Origin: Acanthaster planci
Taxonomy: Eukaryota; Echinodermata; Asteroidea; Valvatida; Acanthasteridae
Assembly (NCBI RefSeq): GCF_001949145.1
Contig: NW_019091393.1
Location: 287,252-308,851, forward strand
DNA: 21,600 nucleotides
Reading direction: 5' to 3'
How positions within the stretch are numbered: position 1 is the stretch's first letter; every line of letters begins with the position of its first letter. Below are positions 8,973-19,800 of the stretch, piece by piece. Position numbers and translations under genes: made by a program. The notes below the pieces were generated by a model, which had not been told where the DNA came from, ran no database searches, and was given only the letters and a program-made list of their open reading frames with translations.

Positions 8973-11300
8973 ACAGATGTTCGGGAAGAAAATCATATAG
9001 GTGAAAAACAAGTGTCAAAAGGAAATGTTTTGTGGAATACACAGCACACGTGCAGACTACTCATGGCAGTCCTGTTTGTTCACACTTAGGCCAAACCAGA
9101 CTCCGGTTTCTGGTCAGGAGATGGCTCCAAAAGCGGTGCACCGACTCGGTTTAATTTTTCCCACTCACTTTTTCCCCTAGAGATTATGTGCACGCACATG
9201 CACGTGCTTTAGAACGCATGGCCTTGCCACTACAAGAAGTGTGAATTAACAACTTTGTATTAATAAAAGAGACCACAAAATATGACAAGAATTGACAAGT
9301 TGATGTTTGAGGCAATGTCTTTAATCTTCTTCTCACTCGGGCTACAGGTTTCTAATCTGGGCAATCTCGAGCTCATAAATGACGTCATCTGAAAATGAGT
9401 GCCCAACTAAATGTATGGAACCTATAGTGGGACACCTTTACTGTATAATACTCAACCGCACCCCATCTCAAGCTCTTTAAAATTACGCAGTAGCACGATT
9501 CCACTTGATCAAGCAGTTTGGCAACTTTTGGACATCGTATCATACTAAATAAAACACTTCTTCCTTTTGCCGACGCGCAGGTCTACGGCGACCCGCGCGC
9601 TGACCAGAAACCGGAGACTTTTTTTGGGGGGGGGAGTACAGAGGCTTTGCTTGGTAGCCATCTTGCTGGGCAGCTCTTTTGGTCCACACAGGGAAACCCC
9701 CTTTGTGCACACCCTGTGGAACAAAACCACAGGCCTGCAAGATGGTAGTCATGCAAACCCTCTATAGGGAGGGAAAGGTTTCGATCCAGTGGGCAATCTC
9801 ACACTGCAATTTAAGTAGTCCCTACTATCCGTAGACCAGAAGATGTTAGCAATCTGACAAAAAAAAATAGTTGCTAGATTCGCTACTGAAATCACATCTA
9901 GCGAAAGGTACGGGACTGCGTATTCCTCTGATCTACTTGCAGTCGATTAATTAAAGAAGAAAATGGATACTGAAACACTGGATATTTTAATCGTTATCAT
10001 TTCACAAGCTGTGTACACTGATTTCAGCTAGGCACATAACAAAAGGCGAAAACCTGGTTAATCCGGATACCTGTACAAAATGAAATGGAATACCACAAAC
10101 CTTAAAAATTGTCTGCGAGCAGATTGATTTTTACAACAAGCGTACGCTATGATTACCCCTTGCAAAAGGTTTGTTTACAAACCGGAATCACACAGCATTC
10201 GAACGCCAAACCAGAATCAGCGCATTAGGTCCCTCCCGGAGATGCAATCCGTCTTGGCACCGCGTATACCGGGCCCGCACCACGTTATCCATCATTCACA
10301 CACAAGGACTTGGGCAACTATGGCCAATCAAGGTCCTCCTTTTCGCCGAAAAGGGAAATGAAAACTGACGGAGAGGGTCCAATTTCCGCGGCTGACGGGA
10401 GCTGAGAGTTATCACTCTTCGTTATTCCGCTTTGTTTGGCGAGCAATCAGCCGCCCAGGAGTTAGACTACTGATACAGGCAGATTCGCAATGCAACGGTC
10501 CAAAGCGCGAGATATAGGCCTGGTTTGGCCCCTCAGCCACCCCCAACCTCAAAGCCCGTGATAATTTTTTGAGTGCCAAATCAGTCCAACTGCAGATAAC
10601 TAGTGAGAATGACTGCTTCATTCATAACGATAATCCACAAATGTTCCCACAATCCATTTTTAAAAGTCACCCTGCCTACTGTCTGATTTTTTTAATCCAT
10701 CCTTGTAAGCACAATGATTGACAGATGCACCATAATCAAGGGGAACCCGTTTTTTATCCTTCCCTGATTTCCACCCTATAATGTTTCCTGACAACTTGTC
10801 CTTGATATCCCGCCACAAACATCGGGCTCCCTTTAAACTTACTTTTTCTTACATATCAATTTCCCTGCTTATTTCACGGCTGACATGTTAATTTCCCCTT
10901 CTATTAGCTCCCTTTTTTCCTTTACCTTCCCAAACCTTCTGCCGCTTTTAAAGTCTTAATTTCTGTCACAGACGATTATTTGCAGACTGCCAGCGCATGG
11001 TGCAAGGCAATTTTGTGCACGCCAGTGCGCCACGCGCATTGCGCATGCCTAGTGCCGCCCAAAACACTGCTCGAGTAGACCACTGACGTCATCTGCACGC
11101 CATTCATGGCCAAGTCACTTTCTTTTCAGCAAAGAGGAGTCCGTAAATGAAATGGTCACATGTATCTCAAATTCTAAAAGCCTGCATGACCGCAATCAGG
11201 TTGCACTGAGTACTTACGCTATACAGCAGATCGGAAACATGTTTGAGGCAAATCAACCAGATTGTTTCGATAAGTGACAGCTTCCAACATAAATGCCTCG
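8973..11300. other. Spacer downstream of ALG14, no gene recognised
   Basis: Short ORFs here have no domain, composition or splice support. Contents: a 20-bp inverted-repeat pair (9098-9117 and 9600-9619), a T7G9-type homopolymer stretch near 9618-9634, CRE octamers at 9380-9387 and 11084-11091, and a GC-rich patch about 10980-11100 with an NRF1-like TTGCGCATGCC. That patch could be a promoter or enhancer, but no linked gene is visible. Confidence 0.45.
9093..9626. repeat. Inverted-repeat pair, possible degenerate DNA transposon
   Basis: Bases 9098-9117 and the reverse complement of 9600-9619 agree at 19 of 20 positions (core CTCCGGTTTCTGGTCAG). Each arm is itself partly palindromic (ACCAGA..TCTGGT). 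Similarity continues loosely outward (CCAAA). No target duplication or transposase seen. Confidence 0.4.
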
Positions 11301-11314
11301 ATACAATCGTTCGT

Positions 11315-11379
11315 TTTTATACAAAAATATTTGTCATTTGCATAAAACTATTTGCATATGTATTACCATGAGCTTTATC
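11315..11379 (-). terminator. Possible variant poly(A) signals for ALG14
   Basis: No AATAAA was found close downstream of the stop at 11463. Variant hexamers on the minus strand are GATAAA (11379-11374) and TATAAA (11320-11315), about 85-150 bases past the stop. Which one works cannot be told. Confidence 0.25.
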
Positions 11380-11462
11380 TCTAAAAAGCATCAAATCACA
11401 ACAGAAAAGCACTAAGCACTTGAGGCTGGGAGCGTTCTACTCTTCCAAAGTACTCTGGTGGG

Positions 11463-14400
11463 TCACACGACTCGTCCCAGGTAGACGGATTTCGGATACT
11501 TCTCCTTCAAGCATTGCCACTGCACTAGAAGATGATCGGCAAAGTAGTACATGATCTGACCGGATAAGGACATGGTCTGTACCCTGCACATGCTCTCCAC
11601 GTAGACTTGCTGCACCACTTTCAGTCCCAGGAACTACGCACACGACACAATGAACGGAAAAAGAAGAACAAAAAGAGTGCAACAAACGAGCAACAAGAGT
11701 CTAAAGTGTACCACTGTCTCGTGTACGTTCCCAGGGACACATCGATTGCAACTCCAAGCCTCTACAGATCCTCTATGCAAATATTAACAATATAATGTTT
11801 CTGCTTGTTGGGGTTTTTACATTCCACATCTGTACAACCAAATGTAATGTATTTTTGAAAGCTCCAGAATAAAGCAAAAATGTTATTTTGAATTCTAAAG
11901 ACCGGCTCTAGAGCATTACGTTATAACTAAACCCTTGATGTCAAACGATATGATTTGAACGAGTCCTCTGGGTCCTCCAAGACCGAATCCCCACCCTTAA
12001 CATAATTAACCAGTCAGCCAAGATTTACACACCACCAAATTGAAACAATAACACAATATAAAGACCATACATCCGAGATAAAATCGAATCAACCCTTTCT
12101 GGTTAAACCTCAAATGGAGCGTGAACTCGAGTGGCTTTCAGTTGTCCAACATTACGAGAGAACCCACGGTCCCTGAGTGACTGATGATATTAGAGGACCA
12201 TTGTCAGGTGTAATTAGCCATTTCTGGGGAAATTGTTCGATTGGTTTTGGAAATGTTTGACAAGTCAGTACATTATAAGCAAAGTGGTTTTGTCAATCAA
12301 TAACAAAGACTAATTGAAAAATGCACGTAAGCAGGGTGACGCCAGTAGATCACAGAAATGAGAGACTGTGAAAATATCAAATAAAAGCCTCACAAAATCA
12401 CATTTCGGGAAAGTCCACCCTTACCCTCATGGTAAATCCAGCTCCACAGATGGGTATACATGTTCCGGGGCCATTGCATAGAATCTGTACATGGGAGCAG
12501 CAAAATTTCATGTTTTCGAAGTCAGCTAAAATTATATTTTCCCTACGGCAACAATCACGACCCATCAAAAACATATGATGTACCATGGTTGGCAAAAAAA
12601 AATAAAAAATAATAGAACTTAAAATTTTGCAACTTCAGATGGATAATTTTCATGCTTGACAGTATCCCTGGTCTACTGTTTGTTTTACCTAAACATAACT
12701 GGATGGACATTTTTAAAATGAGAATTTTAAATTATAGAGTGACTGAAACAAGAAAAATTGGGAATATTTTTTTCGGGAGAGGTTTCAAATATATTTCTGG
12801 GTAAAATTTACCACAGTGAAAAAAAAAACTAAGTGTCATGTGCAGAGGCTGTGAACAACACCTGTCAACAGAGGGCGCTATTCATTAAAAAAAACTCGGC
12901 TGGACATGTCAATGTTGCCATGCGCGTTTTGCTTGCGATTATCAATTTCAGTTTTGTGAGTACAGCATTACAATATTTCTTTCTGGCCCTTTTTTTTCGT
13001 AAGGGTTGAGGAGCCCCAACACCCCTGTAAAATTGGTTTAAAGCCTCACCAGGTCAGGTGAATGCCTGAAGACGAGAGGGAAGGAGTACAGTGCAGCATA
13101 GAGCGTGGAAGCCACGCTGGTGAGGTACGATTGCCTGACCTCCCGACTTCTCGGGATACGCTCCAGGCTGAACTGTAGAAGGAAAGAAAGAACGCAACGC
13201 GGGGCTCAACTTGTGGGTTGATAGTGACTGACGGGTTTTTATTGAGCCTACTTTTATGATGCGGCTGGGTCCAACGTGACATCCCTTAGGAAATTAATGT
13301 CTTCAGCATGAATAAAAAACAAACTGGAAGAGAAATGACAGAGTATAAAACGACATGCAGTCGGTACACTATATGACTAAACAAAGCAAGGATGAATAAA
13401 CAAAATGACACCACTATCAAACGGTTGGTAACACTAACTCCAATGTCATCATTAGCCAGTACCTGTAGCCATCACGTCACAGTTCCAGTTCTAAGTGTTA
13501 ATCTTAGACCTGTATTTCGATAATGGTGTTTTTAATCACAGTGGTAGTTAAACCCTCTATAGGGTAAAGAGGCAGGATTTTTCGTTATCGTTTCATCACA
13601 CTTTATGTTTCTACAAACTTTCTTCTGTACAATAATGTGTGGCTTTAAGGTTTTGGTTAAATGTTTATAACCATGTAATCATTTAGTGTATTGTTGGGGA
13701 AATAAAATTATAATTATAATACAGAAAGTTTATGTCGTGCTGGTGTCCGACAACGGTACAGTGCATAATAAAATTAAAGAGAAATTATACTACAACAAGA
13801 TACACTTGTATAATACAGCTTTCCTAAAACAAGTACATGTAGGTTTCAAGCAAAACTTTGAAGTCAGTGATGGAGGAGACAGTGCAAAAGTCTGACGGAA
13901 ATTTGCTCCAACGATGTGGAAAATAAGGAAAGGATCGACCCCCCAAGAATTCTGGGCTGTCGGAACAGCAGGCAAGGAAGCATTCAAAGATCATATACTT
14001 TACCTGTACATGTAACTTGAATCTTCGATTGGTTTCTTTGCAAGCAAGGGCCACCAGGCCCTGTGGTGTAAGGAATGCCACAATTTTGCACAATCCGAGG
14101 GATTTACAATGGGAGAGCATATTTTATCCAGCTACAAACCTCAGAATTTCTCCCGTCCTTCTGCCTGCCGGCCTCATATTCCCGAATCTTTTCTTCACTC
14201 ATCTTGTCCGTGTTTGCCAGGATGTAAACCCTTGGGGAGTAAGCATCGCTGAGGCTACCAAGCAACCTCAAAATCTCTGTTGTGTGACCACCTAGGAGGA
14301 GAATACTGTTCATTATGAATTTTTCTTTTTTTTTTTTTAAATATAACTAAAAATTTCAGTTTTACTGATATTATTCTAAAGACTTAAGTGTGTAAATTTC

Positions 14401-15073
14401 CTGTAACTCCCTCAAACTGCTTTGAACAAAACCACTGAGGTGGCGTAAAGTCAGCGTGCAGTATTCTTTCTTAGATCATGTATATATCAAACGGCTCAAT
14501 TGCAGAATACCCTGTCACCCCGCATGATCAACCTTATCGCCAGGTACAAGTCAAAGAGTCACACTCCTCTCAAGGGATTTTCACCTTATATCCGCATAAC
14601 CAGTCACCAGGGGTTGTTTTTAGAGTGGCAAGGTATTCTGCGATTACCACTATCAAACAGATAATATCATGTATATTGTCTGACCAAAGGCTAGCCTACT
14701 ATTCATACACAGATGTATTTATTTGTCCAGTTGGCCCTGACCAGACATGCACATGCGAATATGAGTATCAAAGAACAACGCGACCGCGTGCGTAACTAAT
14801 AGTAATACGGCCCGGCACGACATTAAGGTACTATCGTCATGATCGTCCATTGTCTTGGGCGTTGCAAGGCACACCTTAAAGTTAAATTCTCCAATATTTA
14901 CCCGATCCTGCAATAACAAGGACTTTCAGTCTCATTCCATTACTCCCAAGACAAAGTTTCCTTTTACCGAGGCTCCTTAGAACAATGAAAAGTCTCAGGA
15001 AAAGCAACAATACAACAAAAACGGCTGCTCCCAGAACCGGCGTTACGGCGCTCGTGCTCGTGGGGGCTGCCAT
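11463..15073 (-). CDS. ALG14: UDP-N-acetylglucosamine transferase subunit ALG14
   Basis: ALG14 is the membrane anchor that recruits ALG13 to the cytosolic face of the ER; together they add the second GlcNAc to GlcNAc-PP-dolichol for N-glycosylation. Coding exons on the minus strand: 15073-14902, 14291-14140, 13172-13050, 12484-12425, 11633-11463; intron phases 1, 0, 0, 0. They join into a 225-residue protein, close to the roughly 216 of human ALG14. An N-terminal membrane helix spans about residues 13-33. The Rossmann-type glycosyltransferase motif G-S-G-G-H-T-T-E-I-L spans the first junction (57-66). I-P-R-S-R-E-V is in exon 3, C-N-G-P-G-T-C in exon 4 (152-158), and exon 5 holds V-Y-V-E-S-x-C-R-V and a terminal Y-P-K-S-V-Y-L-G-R-V-V. 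I chose the ATG at 15073 (AAAATGG context) over one 14 codons upstream because it matches the short family N-terminus. The exon 2 donor (GTTTGT) is weak. All key motifs are intact. Confidence 0.95.
11634..12424 (-). other. ALG14 intron 4
   Basis: Between donor AGG/GTAAGG and acceptor GTGCGTAG. Nothing else recognised inside. Confidence 0.8.
12485..13049 (-). other. ALG14 intron 3
   Basis: AT-rich, with donor CTG/GTGAGG and acceptor CATGTACAG. It contains a CTCF-like core AGAGGGCGCTATT at 12870-12882 (+ orientation). Confidence 0.8.
13173..14139 (-). other. ALG14 intron 2
   Basis: The weak donor GTTTGT follows 14140 and the acceptor TTCTACAG precedes 13172. It holds a 15-bp palindrome-like string (13550-13564) that recurs at 9755-9769. 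ORFs inside lack support. Confidence 0.75.
14292..14901 (-). other. ALG14 intron 1
   Basis: Donor G/GTAAAT after 14902; acceptor CTCCTCCTAG before 14291. Nothing else recognised. Confidence 0.8.
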
Positions 15074-15460
15074 TTTTATGACCTTTGACACCAACGCGGA
15101 AGTACAAGTGATCATGTTCCCAGGTTACAGTACGCACGAATATGCACACCGCGCAAAGTCAACATTATGGTATCAGACTGTTTCGGCGATCGTTCGATGA
15201 AAACGCATCGTTTGATCGGTCGGTACGGTGTACGGTAGCACTGCGCCTGATAAGTGCATGATCATCACACGGGGACTATCGGCACTTGCTAAAATGCTTT
15301 GGCTTCCAATTACATAACAGAAGCTTTCAATCTGACTTGCCTCGACTGCTCAAGGCCAACTTCCTCAGTGGCCGAGAGTCGAGTTTTGCCCAGTCTGTCT
15401 CAGGTTCTTTACTTCGGCAGTGCACGTTTTTAGCCATTTTGAGTTCTGTCTAATATCATT
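15074..15460. promoter_or_regulatory. Putative divergent promoter of ALG14 and TLCD4
   Basis: The spacer between the two divergent genes begins here. CGGAAGT (15097-15103) is a perfect ETS/GABP-type site about 25 bases upstream of the ALG14 ATG; such sites are common at housekeeping start sites. No TATA box stands out. The TLCD4 side has no mapped start; donor-like GTAAGT hexamers at 15516 and 15589 could end a non-coding first exon. Confidence 0.4.
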
Positions 15461-16248
15461 TAATAAATAAAGTTCATCTTTGATCGCGTTGGTGAATGAT
15501 CGTGACTGCTTTTCAGTAAGTGCATTTCTTGGCAGTTTTCTGCGTATTTTAATAACATTCTAATTTCATCTGTTGGCCTGTCAGGCTTGTAAGTATTTGT
15601 CCGCTTATCGTAGCTGAGATTGGTAGATTAGGAGATAGCAGTATCCATGCATGTGTCAATATGATTTTGTATCATGTGCATGTTATTAATTGTTAGCCTA
15701 TGACTAGGCCTATGTTAAATACAAGACTTACATGCACAGATGTAAACTGTTGTAACGTCCGAGTGCAGTGTTTGTTTTCAAACCATGTGTCAGTGTTCAA
15801 CAGTTCATGTGAAGGTACGCTGATTGGAAAGGGGTTGCATATCCCAGTGCATGCACTTACATAAAAAGCATGAAAGAGCTTATCTGCTGTGTATGTACCA
15901 AGCCTTTGGCGTCTTTGGCATCTCATTTGTGGAGAGTGTGAACTGAAGAACCGCACTGTTTCTTGCCAGTCACAGACTAACAATCATTTGGCCAGGCCTA
16001 CACATCTGTATTTTTTCTTCGCCTTGTGTTCAAAAGGAGTATAGACAGGGTAAAGTGCATTTTTGTTTTGTCTTTGGGCATTTGTTTGTTGTTTTGTCGG
16101 TTGGTTTTTAATAGCAGTAAAATATTTTTTCAGCACTGGTGCTAGTAGTAGTGAATTTATAGGCTACCATATGCAAGGATTTACATTTAGTAGGTGAAAT
16201 GGTGAAGCATGTCAATTTTTTTCTTGACAAACATGTATATGGACGCCC

Positions 16249-16673
16249 TTGACAACCCATGCACGAACCCCATGAGACTGGTCTGAAAAATTTTAAGTGT
16301 TTTCTAAGTAAACGACTGGTTTTTTCTCACCTACATTGAACTTTTCTGGACATGTTTTTGTTTTCTGACGGCTGATAGGTCGTTGTAGGGAATAATTACT
16401 GGCATCCGTATCTGTAACTCTTCCCTTTTTTTTCCGTCAACAATGAAGGAAATAATGCAGGAAAGATACATGTACATGTTTACAATGTATCAAGATCTAT
16501 GTATACTATAATTTTCTAATGCACAGACAGGGACCAAGAGGAAAGAATTCCATTCGTGGCCGCCACTGTTTTCTTTCAAAGTCAAATTCAGCAGTGAAAA
16601 AGTGAGGCATTCACTTAGGAGGCACTTAAAATTTTTCAGACCACTCTCATAGGGTTTGTGTACAGGGTGTCAA
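16249..16673. repeat. Fold-back element (MITE-like) with 51-bp inverted arms
   Basis: The left arm 16249-16299 and the reverse complement of the right arm 16623-16673 agree at 44 of 51 positions, with a perfect 21-base run (16279-16299 against 16623-16643). Weaker similarity continues inward (CTAAGT..AA..G). There is no ORF between the arms and no clear target duplication. It sits in the 5' untranslated part of the TLCD4 gene, about 150 bases before the first coding exon. Confidence 0.7.
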
Positions 16674-16833
16674 ATAACGTCGACGGTATCAGAAATGGGA
16701 CTCTGTCATCCGGTGACATCAGAAAATGTTGTGTTTTAAGTGCTGTTTACAACAACATAAAATACCCATGTTTGTCCTTTGCCATATTATGCTCCGACCT
16801 TTTTCCGTTTTGGGGTTTTTTTTTAGAGACGTA

Positions 16834-19800
16834 ATGGAAATTGTCAATGTTACCGAGCAAAGACCCCTGGAGGAATTCTCCTCCGAGTATCTCCCGGCCT
16901 TGGTTGCCAGTTTCCTTATCTTCTTCGCCATGATGTTCTTCGCCTGCCCTCGCCTGTCTGCCAAGTACGTCCCAACTTACAGTAGGCTGAGCGACTTTGA
17001 AAAGGCTGACTGGAACACAAGGTATTGATGACCCGCAAATCTTAAGCCGAGGATGAAATCATGGCCAAGCAATAGTTATTTTACAACCACTTACCTTATC
17101 ATCCACCCCCCCAAAAAAAACAGAAAGTGTGTATTCATGGCCAAATTGTTCAAAGATGTGACGCCAAGAATTTCTTATACATTTGAAATGAATGTGCATT
17201 TGAACACACTACCCTTAATCAGGCAATGTTAAGAGTAAATTTCTTCTTAAAAAACTAACTTTGCCGGAACAAAGAATTGGAGAAAAATCTTGTGTTGCAT
17301 GTTTTCTGTTCAATGTTGTAATTACCTCCCCCCCATCCTAGTAAGACATGACAAGCAGCATTGATCATTTTTCCTGATCTCCATTGTTTATTTTGTATTG
17401 TTTTATTGATTGTGGTTATTGTTTAAAAAAGAATTTCATTATGAACATCCATTGAAATAGATACATGTAAATTGTTAAGATGTAATATTTAGTTGTGTGT
17501 AATAAGAATTGTGATTATGCTCTAAATTCAATGTCAAGCACATTCCTGAACCAGGAGAATAAATTTGTTATATAGCTCAAAAAATAATTAAAGTAAAAAC
17601 AACATATTTATTTATTTATTTCTGATGACCAACAGTGGTTGCCCGCCACTTAGAGGCATCCATATGTTGATTCAGCAATGTTTTCATTTTGCTTGTATCA
17701 CCAAAACTCATGCTCAGCAAACAGTTTTCTTATTGAAAGTGATCTCAACTTCTACATAATTTCAAAATAGATATATTTTGACTGATATTATTCCATCTTT
17801 ATTTGCACAGGTGTCAATATCCTGAATTTTTCTGTGAAAAGTTGTTTTTTTTTATTGTGTCCCTAGAATAAGCTCCAACATCAATGCAGTAATCGTGAGT
17901 ATCGTGAGTGTGTATCTTCTGGTTACAGATGATGCGATCAACGCTGATAAAATTTGGTAAGTGCTACCCTCTGTCTCTCCAAAGAGCCGAAGAGTCCAAA
18001 TCTTCTCTTTCAAAGTAACTGTAGAAAAAAATACCACTTCAGCATTTTTTTCACACAAAATCTTTGCGTATGGCAACCATGAGGTCCTGAGTCTCAATTG
18101 TTTTTATCAGTAAAATTCCAGATCAAGTCCAGATAAAGATGACCAAATATTAATAACTATGGCAAAATGTAGGCAACAAAATGTCTGGTTTGGATTAAAA
18201 TGATGTCCACAGAATTTCCCCAGGCTGCTTTGCGGTTTTAATTCAAATTTGGGATCAGCTTTGTTGAACCACAGATAGAAGCCAAATTTATTTACATTTA
18301 GGAGACAAGATTTTCAATTTTGCAATTTGTCAAGAGGCCATTGGACCATTCAATAGCATGGTGGTACAACCGCTTGCAAAGAAACTATAACAATAGAGAC
18401 TGGGTACCTATCATTTCACTGACCCCCCTACTTGCTGAATGAATATTGAAATGCTTGTTTCATCTGTGAGTTATTTTCTTGCATTACATGTTTTGCCTTT
18501 GTGCATGTTCGGCTTTGAGCCTCAATGTGCATCGTAACATTTCGCAGATCCTACTTTCCAACAAGGATCACACCAGACATGGCAGATAAATCTGATAGCT
18601 TGCTTTTGTACTTGTTTGAATACAGGGGTACCAGTTATTTAGCTAGAGTGAATATCTGCATTATATCCGGCTTTCTCCTTGCTGGTAAGTTGACTTGCAT
18701 TCTGAATTTATCCAAGCGTGTACGTCGGGTAAATAAAGTTCAATCTTACATCCTCTCCACATAAAGCTTTGTACTTCTCTTTTATTCTTTACAGTACATT
18801 TCTTCAGCTATTTCATAAAGAGCCACCATTCCTCCATCACTGATTGGTGTTAAACTCTGAATTCCAGTCTAGGCTTAGCTTTAAACTCAAGTCTTTAACT
18901 TCCACATAAGATATGAGCCTTTTACAGCATTCGTTAAAATGCATGCATGTTTCTGATGTCACATTCCAACTGCTTGCCCACTTCTAGACCTGGTAATGAT
19001 GCTAAGGTGGTTCCCACTAGGCGATTCGTGGCAGTACATCATACATCACTTCTTCGTCCTTTATCCTTTTCTCAACAATGTGGTAAGCGTTGTACAATTT
19101 AGTTCTTTCTTATGAGTTGTGATGTCACAGGTACGATGTATCCTTGTCAGATCAATTTCGGGTTGTAGTGTCTTGTAACGTGAAAGAAAATGATAAAAAT
19201 TCAAAACAGAAGAGGAAGTTGGAAATCCTTATTTATGTACGAGACAATGATGCACTCTTCTTGTTTGTTTCAATTGAGATTTTTCCTTAGTTCTTATGAT
19301 CGATTCATCTTTGTTCATACAGGTCTACGGGGCACTGACCTTCTTTGCAAATTTTCGAATCACGACAGAGTGCTCCACGTTATTTGTCAACATCCGGTGA
19401 GTTGGGCTGTTTTTTTTGTGAAGGGGTGTCAGGTGTTGGTTAGTAAGACACATGTATCATGAAGTCTATCAGTCATTTCCTGTGTGTACATTGTAATCAA
19501 GTTCCATTGGTAAGCCCTGTATGGCTTGATACTTCCCTAAGTCGACTGTCATAAGAAGTACTACTGAGCCAGCATGCAGTAAAACAGTGGCACATTCGTC
19601 TTCCTCGAGTAAAATTTTGACTTCAAACATTTGGCTTTCCTTTGGTTTGCACTCCATAGATGAGATTTGTAGAGTAATTTATGCCCAGTGCTTTCCATGA
19701 GCTCTTTTGTTTAAGAGCTTTTGAAAAGATTGTTTTTAATTCATGGATTTTGATAACATTTCATTTGTAATGGGCTTTGATATTTGACCCAACCTAACAA

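Noticed and set aside
9130-9160. Similarity of GCACCGACTCGGT to the Cas9 tracrRNA end
   Set aside because: A 13-base match in an animal genome with no repeats or cas genes nearby; taken as chance.
10149-10621. Short ORFs on both strands in the GC-richer patch
   Set aside because: No recognisable domain, signal peptide or paired splice sites, and composition looks non-coding.
13046-13282. 78-codon minus-strand ORF as a gene
   Set aside because: It overlaps ALG14 exon 3 in another frame; the ALG14 frame shows the conserved I-P-R-S-R-E-V motif.
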